From Candidatus Woesearchaeota archaeon (lineage in GTDB: Archaea; Nanobdellota; Nanobdellia; Woesearchaeales; GCA-2686295), in NCBI GenBank assembly GCA_002686295.1, contig NZBB01000027.1, positions 1 to 12,000 on the forward strand: a stretch of DNA of 12,000 bases. The letters are read 5' to 3'. Position 1 is the first letter of the stretch; every line of letters starts with the position of its first letter. The position numbers were made by a program, and so were the translations under genes. Below, in pieces: positions 1-5,668 of the stretch. The notes under the pieces are model-generated. The model did no database searches, had not been told where the DNA came from, and saw only the letters and a list, made by a program, of their open reading frames with translations.

Positions 1-115
1 CGCAATTCATATGTTCAAGCAAGAACTCAGTAACAATTGTACCAATTAATCCAAAACCAGGAAAACCCTCAATAATAATAGGGTTTTTAGGTTTCTTTTT
101 TAACTCAATCTTCAT
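1..115 (-). CDS. PAC2-family protein (proteasome assembly chaperone-like), 5' part only
   Basis: Reading the minus strand from the ATG at 115-113 gives 38 codons that run off the left edge. After a short Lys-rich start the peptide reads IIIEGFPGFGLIGTIVTEFL, and this glycine-rich opening is typical of the PAC2 family (COG1938/COG2047), archaeal relatives of eukaryotic proteasome assembly chaperones. Family members are usually a few hundred residues long, so most of the gene lies outside the window. The start is supported by a TATA element at 138-148, about 27 bp upstream, with no room for a leader. It is divergent from the Nog1-like GTPase gene. Actual involvement in proteasome assembly is not shown for most archaeal members. 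Confidence 0.75.
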   Translation of the reverse strand, partial: MKIELKKKPKNPIIIEGFPGFGLIGTIVTEFLLEHMNC

Positions 116-137
116 TACTTTAATTCTCAATTAGAAT

Positions 138-148
138 CTTTATAAATT
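138..148 (-). promoter_or_regulatory. TATA box for the PAC2-family gene
   Basis: The minus strand reads AATTTATAAAG, centred about 27 bp before the ATG at 115. That spacing predicts transcription beginning at or next to the start codon, i.e. a leaderless mRNA. Confidence 0.6.
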
Positions 149-164
149 TTGCGTTTGAACAAGA

Positions 165-172
165 TTTATAAA
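165..172 (+). promoter_or_regulatory. TATA box for the Nog1-like GTPase gene
   Basis: TTTATAAA is centred about 27 bp before the ATG at 196, which predicts a leaderless transcript. It lies next to the oppositely directed TATA box of the PAC2-family gene. Confidence 0.65.
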
Positions 173-195
173 AACAAGCACCATAATCTTTTATC

Positions 196-1173
196 ATGTC
201 ATTTAATTCAATACCAAAGGTTGATAAACCATCTTTTTACTTAGATATAGCTTTTAGAGCTGCCAGAAAAAGAGCTTCAATAAAAAAAAGTTCTTTGAAA
301 ACTAATAAATTTCTTAAGGAAAAAACAGCAAATATTGAAAAAGTAGATACTGTGAGAAAAGTCTTAACCACAAAACTAAATTCAATAACTAAAAGTTTTC
401 CAAACATAGATGGGTTAAACGATTTTTATTTCGGATTAGTGAATGCAACAATTGATTATAAAGAACTTAAAAAATCTCTTGGAGCCATAAATTGGGCTGG
501 AAAAAAAATTTCTGAATTAACATCTCTATACAGACTTAAAATAAAAAGATGTGATGATAGAGCTATAATGAATAAAGATATTAAAAATTATTATGGTAGA
601 CTCTCATCAGTATTTAAGCAGATATCAAAGAACTTTGCTTTCTTGGAAGAATCAAGAAGAACAATGAGAGATTTTCCAACTATAAAAGAACTTTTCACAG
701 TTGCAATTGCAGGTTTTCCAAATGTTGGCAAATCAACACTTTTAAGTAAATTAACAACCTCAACACCTGAGATAAAACCTTATGCTTTTACAACAAAGAC
801 TTTGAATACAGGATATTTTTCTTTTAGATATCAAAAAATACAATTTGTAGATACGCCAGGAACACTTAATAGAATTAATAAGATGAATGATATTGAAAAA
901 ACAGCTTACCTTGCAATGAAGCATTGTGCAGATATCTTTATTTATGTTTATGACATAACAGAGCCTTATCCGTTGGCTGAACAGAAAAAGCTTTTGAAAA
1001 AATTAAAGAAATTTGATAAACCAATAATTTTATACTTGAGCAAAACAGATATTCTTCCAAGTGAAAAAACAAGTGTATTTCTAAAAAAGAATAAATGTGA
1101 ACCTGATTTGGATGTTTTGAAAAAGAAAATAACTAATGAATTTATGAAGTATATGAAGTATATGAAGAAATAG
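196..1173 (+). CDS. Nog1-family ribosome-assembly GTPase
   Basis: This 325-residue protein is a TRAFAC-class GTPase of the Nog1 family (COG1084), a group linked to maturation of the large ribosomal subunit. Residues 1-165 form the Nog1-type helical N-terminal region, including FPNIDGLNDFY near 68-78 and a DYKELKKSLGAINWA stretch near 87-101. The G domain follows: P-loop GFPNVGKS at 173-180, switch I Thr near 199-200, G3 DTPG at 219-222 and a G4 box at 282-285 reading SKTD rather than NKxD. The length suits archaeal Nog1, which lacks the long C-terminal extension of eukaryotic Nog1. A TATA box 27 bp upstream supports the start. Its 3' end is 4 bp from that of the convergent rpl10e, another large-subunit gene. 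Family assignment is firm; the assembly role is from homology. Confidence 0.9.
   Translation: MSFNSIPKVDKPSFYLDIAFRAARKRASIKKSSLKTNKFLKEKTANIEKVDTVRKVLTTKLNSITKSFPNIDGLNDFYFGLVNATIDYKELKKSLGAINWAGKKISELTSLYRLKIKRCDDRAIMNKDIKNYYGRLSSVFKQISKNFAFLEESRRTMRDFPTIKELFTVAIAGFPNVGKSTLLSKLTTSTPEIKPYAFTTKTLNTGYFSFRYQKIQFVDTPGTLNRINKMNDIEKTAYLAMKHCADIFIYVYDITEPYPLAEQKKLLKKLKKFDKPIILYLSKTDILPSEKTSVFLKKNKCEPDLDVLKKKITNEFMKYMKYMKK
1144..1167 (+). repeat. 9-bp tandem repeat at the 3' end of the GTPase gene
   Basis: ATGAAGTAT occurs twice in a row, followed by a partial third copy (ATGAAG), just before the stop codon. It encodes the terminal MKYMKYMKK. This looks like recent slippage in a non-essential tail. 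Confidence 0.75.
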
Positions 1174-1177
1174 CTAT

Positions 1178-1699
1178 TTATACTTTTTTAATCTCAACAC
1201 TACAACTGCAAGGAAGTTTATGTTTTATTCTGGTGATAGCTTTCTTAGCAATATCCAAGAATTGTTCGTTAACAGATGCTTCGAAGATAATCTGTCCTTT
1301 GGAAACCTGAGCCGCTAAACCAATAGCTTTTCCAAAAGATTTTTTCATACCAGTACTCATCCTATCAGCACCAGCACCTGAAGCTAAAGGATTTTCCCTT
1401 AAAATATGATGAGGATAAATATTCAGTTTAAGATGATAACTATTCTTTCCACAATTAGCTTCCAACATCCTATTACTTGTAAGCCTTGCAGATTCCAAAG
1501 CATTATGCCTTATCTGTAAATTTGCACCTGCTTTTATAGACACTTTATAATCAAATTTTTTCTTTAAATTACCCATATCAAACTTCACAATTTTATTATG
1601 AGGAACTGCTCTAACATACTGTTTGCTCCTATACTTGCTCTTCCTAGTATAAGGTCTTTCTATACGCCTATAAGCAACTGCTTTTCTTAATTTAGCCAT
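1178..1699 (-). CDS. rpl10e: Large-subunit ribosomal protein L10e (uL16)
   Basis: The 173-residue product matches archaeal L10e/uL16 throughout. This protein sits at the foot of the central protuberance, near the A-site tRNA, and is a late-joining large-subunit protein. Recognisable stretches are the Arg/Lys-rich N terminus (MAKLRKAVAYRRIERPYTRK), YHLKLNIYPHHILREN, and the GADRMSTGMKKSFGKAIGLA loop region. Length is normal for the archaeal family. A TATA-like element about 27 bp upstream supports the ATG at 1699 and suggests a leaderless mRNA. It stands alone rather than in a ribosomal operon and converges with the Nog1-type GTPase gene. Confidence 0.96.
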   Translation of the reverse strand: MAKLRKAVAYRRIERPYTRKSKYRSKQYVRAVPHNKIVKFDMGNLKKKFDYKVSIKAGANLQIRHNALESARLTSNRMLEANCGKNSYHLKLNIYPHHILRENPLASGAGADRMSTGMKKSFGKAIGLAAQVSKGQIIFEASVNEQFLDIAKKAITRIKHKLPCSCSVEIKKV

Positions 1700-1720
1700 G
1701 ATTTTGAGAAAAAGTAAAGC

Positions 1721-1731
1721 ATTTAAATAAA
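1721..1731 (-). promoter_or_regulatory. TATA box for rpl10e
   Basis: The minus strand reads TTTATTTAAAT, centred about 27 bp before the ATG at 1699. The spacing fits a leaderless transcript. Confidence 0.55.
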
Positions 1732-1801
1732 TTGTTATTTTTTTCTCGACTAATAGCAGTTGTAAGACTATTCTTATATTTTAGACAAAAAAACAACAAA
1801 G

Positions 1802-1813
1802 CTTAAATATATT
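1802..1813 (+). promoter_or_regulatory. TATA box for the 87-residue protein gene
   Basis: CTTAAATATATT is centred about 26 bp before the ATG at 1833. There is no Shine-Dalgarno motif between it and the start, so the transcript is probably leaderless. Confidence 0.5.
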
Positions 1814-1832
1814 AAAATATGTATTATTAGTT

Positions 1833-2096
1833 ATGAGTTTAAGAGATAGGTTTTCATCAAGCATTGACTGCTTTATAGAGGAAGATTTCCCTAATTTTAT
1901 GAATGAATCTGTTGAGTTTCTAAATAAAATAAATTCAAAATATGTTTCTATTCATCCTGAGATTAGAAAGCTTTCATATGCAGTTGGTTTATCGGCAATT
2001 TTTATGTTTTATATAAGTGGCGGGTGTGAAGTTGAAAACAAACACCTTATAGATTATAAACACGAGTCTGAAAAACAATTAACTTATAAGAACTAA
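1833..2096 (+). CDS. Hypothetical small protein with one hydrophobic segment
   Basis: I do not recognise this 87-residue protein. Residues 1-45 are polar and acidic with a helical look. Residues 46-63 (KLSYAVGLSAIFMFYISG) are hydrophobic enough for a short membrane segment, and residues 64-87 are polar. It has two cysteines (C13, C65). A TATA element 26 bp upstream and the tight convergent junction with the ferredoxin gene, whose stop codons overlap by 4 bp, support it as a real gene. If the segment spans the membrane it would be a single-pass protein without a cleavable signal. Function unknown. Confidence 0.6.
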   Translation: MSLRDRFSSSIDCFIEEDFPNFMNESVEFLNKINSKYVSIHPEIRKLSYAVGLSAIFMFYISGGCEVENKHLIDYKHESEKQLTYKN

Positions 2097-2341
2097 AACA
2101 ATTTTTTATTTGTTTCTAAATCAAATATTTCTATTACATCTGCTGGACATTGCTCACAAGCCATTTGTAGATACATAGTCATCTCAGTTTCAAGAATCCA
2201 TTTATCGCATTCTTTTTTAGAACCTTTCAAATCTGCTTTTGCATCTTCTCTGTTTATTACCCATAGTTCAGGATTAAGATTTGCACAAGTTACAGCACTG
2301 ATGCATTTATCTCTGTCGTAAACAACTTTCACTTTTTTCAT
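2093..2341 (-). CDS. Small single-cluster ferredoxin
   Basis: The 82-residue protein has the layout of a one-cluster bacterial/archaeal ferredoxin, a soluble one-electron carrier. The N-terminal motif is C13-I-S-A16-V-T-C19, and the C-terminal cysteine is in the ACEQCPADVIEI stretch (C65 followed by Pro). In [4Fe-4S] members a Cys occupies the place of A16, so C13, C19 and C65 would most simply hold a [3Fe-4S] cluster. The extra C62 or C45 leaves a fourth ligand possible. A TATA box about 28 bp upstream supports the ATG. No redox partner lies next to it: the flanking genes are an orphan membrane protein and a DUF4346-like protein. Family call is good, cluster type inferred. Confidence 0.85.
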   Translation of the reverse strand: MKKVKVVYDRDKCISAVTCANLNPELWVINREDAKADLKGSKKECDKWILETEMTMYLQMACEQCPADVIEIFDLETNKKLF

Positions 2342-2364
2342 TAATTTTTTTTGAATGTTGTTTT

Positions 2365-2374
2365 AATTATAAAA
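2365..2374 (-). promoter_or_regulatory. TATA box for the ferredoxin gene
   Basis: The minus strand reads TTTTATAATT, about 28 bp before the ATG at 2341, which implies a leaderless transcript. Confidence 0.55.
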
Positions 2375-2383
2375 TTATCGAAA

Positions 2384-2396
2384 CATATTTATATTG
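2384..2396 (+). promoter_or_regulatory. TATA box for the DUF4346-like gene
   Basis: CATATTTATATTG is centred about 29 bp before the ATG at 2419. It lies only about 10 bp from the oppositely directed ferredoxin TATA box. Confidence 0.5.
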
Positions 2397-2418
2397 TTTT
2401 AAATTCAAATTTTTTTTA

Positions 2419-2748
2419 ATGACGTCTAATTGGATTGAAGCAAAACCAAGAACTGAAAAACAGTTAGATCTTGATTTGAAAACATATTTTTTGATAAGAA
2501 TTAAAGACGATAGAATTGAAGTTAGGGTTATGAAAATTAATGAATTACAGAAAAAAGGTCAGTTTACACCTAATAAAAGTGTTTTGGCCGATTACTTTGG
2601 TTTTAATCCCGAGGATTTATACTATAAAATAATAAAAGATGGTTGGGTAACAACTATGCAACACGCAGCTTATATTGGTAGTGAGTTACGAAAGGCTTAT
2701 GTTGCAATGAAGAAAAACCTTAAATATGTTCAGGATGAAGAGATTTAG
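2419..2748 (+). CDS. DUF4346-like stand-alone protein
   Basis: The 109-residue protein resembles the DUF4346 domain. It has an early KTYFLIRIKDDRIEVRVM strand region (about 21-38), a middle segment ending in DLYYKIIKDG, and a C-terminal HAAYIGSELRKAYVAMKKN helix followed by YVQDEE. From memory, this domain occurs as the C-terminal part of dihydropteroate synthase-like proteins in methanogens and as short proteins elsewhere; its function is not established. Here it stands alone, with no pterin-synthesis gene nearby. A TATA element about 29 bp upstream supports the ATG. No signal peptide or membrane segment is visible, so it is probably cytosolic. The family assignment should be confirmed by a profile search. 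Confidence 0.6.
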   Translation: MTSNWIEAKPRTEKQLDLDLKTYFLIRIKDDRIEVRVMKINELQKKGQFTPNKSVLADYFGFNPEDLYYKIIKDGWVTTMQHAAYIGSELRKAYVAMKKNLKYVQDEEI

Positions 2749-2752
2749 AAAA

Positions 2753-2765
2753 GTTTTTTAAATAA
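2753..2765 (+). promoter_or_regulatory. TATA box for the S6e gene
   Basis: GTTTTTTAAATAA begins just after the stop codon of the DUF4346-like gene. With normal archaeal spacing, transcription would start near 2785. That leaves a leader of about 65 nt before the S6e start at 2852, unlike the leaderless neighbours. Confidence 0.5.
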
Positions 2766-2838
2766 ACATTTTTTCTTATTGTTTTGCTGAGGACACTATT
2801 TTAAGTGATGTTTGGAGGGAAACCTTACAGAATCCTTG

Positions 2839-2845
2839 GGAGGAT
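2839..2845 (+). promoter_or_regulatory. Shine-Dalgarno site for S6e
   Basis: GGAGGAT ends 6 nt before the ATG at 2852 and matches the archaeal 16S 3' end well. It fixes the start at 2852 rather than at the out-of-frame ATGs at 2808 and 2844. A second GGAGG lies at 2814-2818 with no suitable start after it. Confidence 0.75.
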
Positions 2846-2851
2846 GAATAA

Positions 2852-3439
2852 ATGGAATTTAAAGTTAGTATTGGAGACCCCAAATCTGGAAAGACTTTCA
2901 AAAAAGATTTTTCTGGTGATGAAGCAAAAGAATTTCTAAGGAGAAAAATTGGCGATAAAATAAACGGCAATAAGATTGGATTAAATGGTTATGAATTTGA
3001 AATAACTGGCGGTTCAGATGCAAGTGGTTTTCCGATGAGGAAAGATGTTAGTGGAACTGCAAGAAAGAAAATTCTTATATATAGTGGTGTAGGGACAAGG
3101 CATAAAAGAAAAGGGACTCGTTTGAGAAGAAGAGTTGCTGGAAACACAATTATTTCTAAAACTTCACAGATAAATATGAAAGTATTGAAGCATGGAAAAG
3201 ATTCTCTTGGAGACGTAAAACCTGAAAGTGAAGCTAAAGAAGAAGCTCCAAAGGAAGTTGAAGCAAAACCTGTCGAAGAGAAAAAGGATGAATCTTTGAA
3301 AGAAGAAGTAAATGCGAAAGAGAAGGAAGAAGAAAAGCCTTCTGAAGAGCCGGTAAAAGAAGAAGAGGAAAACAAAGAAGAAGAAAAACCTGCAGATGAA
3401 TCTCCTGAGGAAGAAAAGCAGGAGAAAGCTGAGAAATAA
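2852..3439 (+). CDS. rps6e: Small-subunit ribosomal protein S6e with a long acidic C-terminal tail
   Basis: Residues 1-118 or so are a complete archaeal S6e, a component of the 30S subunit. The S6e signature is clear at 51-62 (ITGGSDASGFPM), followed by the basic GTRHKRKGTRLRRRVAGNTI stretch at 81-100. Typical archaeal S6e is about 125 residues. This protein is 195 because about 70 residues of low-complexity sequence follow, roughly 40% Glu and 20% Lys with interspersed Pro, Ala and Ser. The tail is in frame with no stop and has no visible fold, so it is probably disordered and solvent-exposed. The start is fixed by the Shine-Dalgarno at 2839-2845. The 3' end is 5 bp from the convergent DUF202-like gene. 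The function of the tail is unknown. Confidence 0.95.
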   Translation: MEFKVSIGDPKSGKTFKKDFSGDEAKEFLRRKIGDKINGNKIGLNGYEFEITGGSDASGFPMRKDVSGTARKKILIYSGVGTRHKRKGTRLRRRVAGNTIISKTSQINMKVLKHGKDSLGDVKPESEAKEEAPKEVEAKPVEEKKDESLKEEVNAKEKEEEKPSEEPVKEEEENKEEEKPADESPEEEKQEKAEK

Positions 3440-3446
3440 TTTTTTT
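3440..3446 (+). terminator. Oligo-T tract after S6e
   Basis: Seven T residues follow directly after the S6e stop codon, the kind of U-run used for archaeal factor-independent termination. The run overlaps the end of the convergent DUF202-like gene. Confidence 0.4.
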
Positions 3447-3735
3447 ATTCCAATCTTTCTTCAAGTGTTTTAAGTTCTTCTTTTTTCTTATGGAATGTGT
3501 GCAGTCTTTCAACAGCAATTATTATTCCTAATATCATGAATAATATTATTGTAAAATCCGCCCAGAACTCATTTTTTATCAGGATTTTAAACACAAATAC
3601 GAATATCCCTATTATTGCAACAATTGTTCTGGTAATTGATAAAAATGTTCTTTCTTCTGAGTAAAGAGTTCTCTCTTTTGCAAGAATGTTTCTCTCTTCT
3701 GCAAGCTTTGTAAGTTTTGACAACTCCTTTTTCAT
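3445..3735 (-). CDS. DUF202-like small membrane protein
   Basis: The 96-residue product has a charged, probably cytoplasmic N terminus (1-34) with the repeated-looking LAKERTLYSEERTFLSITRT motif. Two membrane helices follow at about 35-52 and 57-75, then a charged coiled-coil-like tail (78-96, HKKKEELKTLEERLE). The ERTFLxxxRT motif directly before the first helix is characteristic of DUF202 (YidH-type) proteins, whose function is not well defined. Its promoter region is shared with the divergent methyltransferase gene, with 45 bp between start codons. Family call is moderate because the protein is short and DUF202 is loosely conserved. Confidence 0.7.
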   Translation of the reverse strand: MKKELSKLTKLAEERNILAKERTLYSEERTFLSITRTIVAIIGIFVFVFKILIKNEFWADFTIILFMILGIIIAVERLHTFHKKKEELKTLEERLE

Positions 3736-3750
3736 AATAATCTCATAAAA

Positions 3751-3764
3751 TTTATAATATAAAT
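3751..3764. promoter_or_regulatory. Shared bidirectional TATA region
   Basis: TTTATAATATAAAT is nearly palindromic and sits midway between two divergent starts. It is about 23 bp from the minus-strand ATG at 3735 and about 24 bp from the plus-strand ATG at 3781. It can act as a TATA box in both directions, so transcripts both ways would be leaderless. It also argues for ATG 3781 as the methyltransferase start. Confidence 0.55.
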
Positions 3765-3780
3765 ATGTTTCTATTATGTG

Positions 3781-4299
3781 ATGAGTCTTTATGAGCCAAG
3801 AGAGGACAGCTTTCTTCTTCAGAAACAGATAAAGAACTATGCAAAAGGCATAGTTCTTGATATGGGTACAGGTTCAGGCATTCAAGCAGAAGAAGCAGTA
3901 AAGTATGCTGATAGAGTTATCGCAGTTGATATTAACTCAAAATCAGTCAATTACTGTAAAAAGAAATACAAAGAAATAGACTTTAGAAAAAGTGACTTGT
4001 TCAGCAACATAAAAGAAAAATTTGACTTAATAATATTCAACCCTCCATACTTACCAAACGAATCAAAATATGAAGATGTAGAGTTAGATGGTGGAGAAAA
4101 AGGATATGAATTAATAGAGAATTTTCTAAAACAAGCAAAAAAACATTTAAAAAAAGAAGGACAAATACTATTGCTATTCAGCTCTTTTTCTAAAAAAGAA
4201 AAAATAGATACTATTTTAAATGAAGAAAACTATCAATATAAACAAATAGCAACTCAAAAACTTCATTTTGAAGAATTATTTGTTTATAAAATAAGATGA
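3781..4299 (+). CDS. HemK2/PrmC-type protein glutamine methyltransferase (release-factor modifying)
   Basis: The 172-residue class I SAM-dependent methyltransferase shows motif I DMGTGSG at 27-33, an acidic residue binding SAM ribose at D50, and the catalytic NPPY at 87-90 that positions glutamine or asparagine side-chain nitrogens. The family opening YEPREDSFLL is also present. Its short length without the bacterial N-terminal domain matches archaeal/eukaryotic HemK2 (Mtq2), which methylates the GGQ glutamine of class I release factor aRF1. I chose ATG 3781 over the GTG at 3778 because the family opening follows directly and TATA spacing fits; an ATG at 3776 meets a stop at once. It overlaps the kinase gene by 4 bp (ATGA), suggesting translational coupling. 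Substrate is inferred from family. Confidence 0.88.
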   Translation: MSLYEPREDSFLLQKQIKNYAKGIVLDMGTGSGIQAEEAVKYADRVIAVDINSKSVNYCKKKYKEIDFRKSDLFSNIKEKFDLIIFNPPYLPNESKYEDVELDGGEKGYELIENFLKQAKKHLKKEGQILLLFSSFSKKEKIDTILNEENYQYKQIATQKLHFEELFVYKIR

Positions 4300-4886
4300 A
4301 ATTCTTAGCCAAAGGACATAGAGGAAAAGTTTACACTTATAAATCAACAGTGGATGGTAAAGAAGTGTGTGTGAAAGAACTTAATCCTGAAACAAAAGCT
4401 GGAAATGTTGTTCATAATGAAGCAAGATTCTTAAAACTAGTTAATGAACAAAAAATAGGTCCAAAACTATTGAAAGAAGAAAATAATAAGGTGATAATGG
4501 AATTCATTCAAGGCGAAAGAATACTTGATTTTTTTGAAAGAGCTGAAAAAGAAGGGATTGTTAAAGTCATAATGGAATCTTTAGAGCAGGCAAGATCTCT
4601 TGATAAGTTAGGTATAAACAAGTATGAGTTGACAAATCCTTTCAAACACATCATTATAAGAAATGAAAAACCTGTAATGATAGATTTTGAAAGATGCAGA
4701 AAAGTCAAGAATCCAAAAAATGTAACTCAGTTAGTGCAATTTTTAACATCTGGGAAAACAAATCATATCTTAAAAGATAAAAAAATTGATTTGAATAAAG
4801 AAGAATTAAGAAACTTAGCTAGAAAATACAAGGATAAATATGAAGAAAAATTATTCGAAGAATTAAAAGAAGAAGTTAATCCTTAA
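4296..4886 (+). CDS. COG2112-type predicted serine/threonine protein kinase
   Basis: The 196-residue protein looks like the short archaeal predicted kinases of COG2112, distantly related to RIO/Bud32 kinases. Visible elements are a glycine-rich loop GHRGKVY (7-13), the VAIK-type lysine in CVKE (K27), a helix C glutamate in NEARFLK (E42), the hinge MEFIQGE (68-74), a degenerate catalytic region SLDKLGINKYELTNP (D103), and IDFERC (D130) in place of DFG. Residues 160-196 are charged and helical. It starts inside the methyltransferase stop (ATGA overlap) without its own Shine-Dalgarno, so it probably depends on translational coupling. Its 3' end overlaps the convergent membrane protein gene by 11 bp. 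Substrate unknown. Confidence 0.82.
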   Translation: MKFLAKGHRGKVYTYKSTVDGKEVCVKELNPETKAGNVVHNEARFLKLVNEQKIGPKLLKEENNKVIMEFIQGERILDFFERAEKEGIVKVIMESLEQARSLDKLGINKYELTNPFKHIIIRNEKPVMIDFERCRKVKNPKNVTQLVQFLTSGKTNHILKDKKIDLNKEELRNLARKYKDKYEEKLFEELKEEVNP

Positions 4887-5211
4887 CTAGTTCAAAAACT
4901 GATTTCAAAGCAACTATTATTGTTGCAGGTATAAATAACAGTAAAAATGCATTTAGAACATTTCCAATAATAGGAATTATCTTCATCGCTTCAGATCCTA
5001 AAGCACTGACAAGCACTAAAACTGTGCTTCCAAATAAAAAATTCTTTGTTTCTTTTTTAGATACGTTCAAGAATCCTATTATTAGCCCCAACACAACAAG
5101 TATCCATGCAATAACATCTGTAATTCCTACTAATCCAAAAAAAATTGTTATCACAAATCCTATCAGAAACGCCCAACTTCCAAAACTCCTATTTTTTCCT
5201 TTCTTGGCCAT
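4876..5211 (-). CDS. Small multi-pass membrane protein of unknown function
   Basis: The 111-residue protein has a short Lys/Arg-rich N terminus (AKKGKNRSFGSW) followed by about four hydrophobic stretches, near 15-30, 33-48, 58-76 and 81-104. A conserved-looking GFLNVSKKETKNFLFGS loop separates the second and third. I recall similar small proteins with the GFLNV-K-E-T loop as common hypothetical proteins in DPANN genomes, but no function is known to me. I prefer the ATG at 5211 to the TTG at 5217, from which it could also be read. It converges on the COG2112 kinase gene, overlapping 11 bp, and stands upstream of nothing on its own strand, so it is probably monocistronic. Confidence 0.7.
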   Translation of the reverse strand: MAKKGKNRSFGSWAFLIGFVITIFFGLVGITDVIAWILVVLGLIIGFLNVSKKETKNFLFGSTVLVLVSALGSEAMKIIPIIGNVLNAFLLLFIPATIIVALKSVFELVKD

Positions 5212-5230
5212 TGTCAAATTATTATTTTAT

Positions 5231-5241
5231 TCTTAAATGTA
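5231..5241 (-). promoter_or_regulatory. Weak TATA-like element for the small membrane protein gene
   Basis: The minus strand reads TACATTTAAGA at the right distance (about 24 bp) from the start at 5211. It is a poorer match than the other TATA boxes here, and the 79-bp gap to the lipoprotein operon also allows some read-through. Confidence 0.3.
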
Positions 5242-5296
5242 TATTCTTAGATTTAATGTTATTTAAAAGTTTCGAAAAATAATAGTCAACTAAACT

Positions 5297-5647
5297 CTAA
5301 ACAACTCTTAGAATGCCTGTTGCAGAATTTAAACAGTCGAAACATTCAAATGTGAATGTTCCCTTTTTATTTGTAACAAATTCAAGATGATTATTGCTAA
5401 CTTTCTCTGCTATTCCATAGTCTGGTAAAGAAAAAGTGTACTTGTCTGTGTTCATAAACTGGAATTTTATACGAGTATTTTCTTTTACTTCAATAGTATT
5501 TGGTTCGAATAAATCATTATTTAGTCTTAGTTCTATGACTTCAAAATTTTCTTCTTCTTCTACCATGATTTTTTCTTTCTCTTCTACTATTTCTCTTGTA
5601 CAAGATGTGAAAACCAACAAAATTATTAATGCTATCATCCATTTCAT
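5297..5647 (-). CDS. Cupredoxin-like lipoprotein lacking the usual copper ligands
   Basis: The 116-residue protein begins with a lipoprotein signal (MKWMIALIILLVFTSC; lipid-accepting Cys at C16), then an acidic linker (17-38), then one beta-rich domain. The domain has cupredoxin landmarks: FEPNTIEVKENTRIKFQF, an N-T-D loop, and an end KGTFTFECFDC...GILRVV. The family's first copper His, expected after N-x-D, is replaced (NTDKYTF). The Cys-containing ligand loop keeps C102 and C105 but lacks the His and Met that should follow. The two Cys recall the CuA site of cytochrome oxidase subunit II but may form a disulfide. The start is the ATG with a Shine-Dalgarno 8 nt before it; the GTG at 5659 lies inside that motif. 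It is 21 bp downstream of the Ig-repeat lipoprotein gene in the same operon. Confidence 0.7.
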   Translation of the reverse strand: MKWMIALIILLVFTSCTREIVEEKEKIMVEEEENFEVIELRLNNDLFEPNTIEVKENTRIKFQFMNTDKYTFSLPDYGIAEKVSNNHLEFVTNKKGTFTFECFDCLNSATGILRVV

Positions 5648-5655
5648 ATTTTTTT

Positions 5656-5662
5656 TCACCTT
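5656..5662 (-). promoter_or_regulatory. Shine-Dalgarno site for the cupredoxin-like lipoprotein
   Basis: The minus strand reads AAGGTGA, 8 nt before ATG 5647. It decides between that ATG and an upstream GTG (5659), which is part of the motif itself. Confidence 0.65.
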
Positions 5663-5668
5663 CTATTT

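Noticed and set aside
2785..2812. CTGA followed by GTGATGT in the S6e leader, resembling box D and box C of a C/D RNA or L7Ae-binding kink-turn
   Set aside because: The bases between and around them do not form the flanking stems needed, and no second box pair is present at suitable spacing.
2989..3518. Long minus-strand open frames opposite S6e
   Set aside because: They are Ser/Phe/Leu-rich mirror images of the Glu/Lys-rich S6e tail and have no promoter or start signals.
3778..3780. GTG as methyltransferase start
   Set aside because: The next codon is ATG, which begins the family's usual opening and fits TATA spacing equally well.
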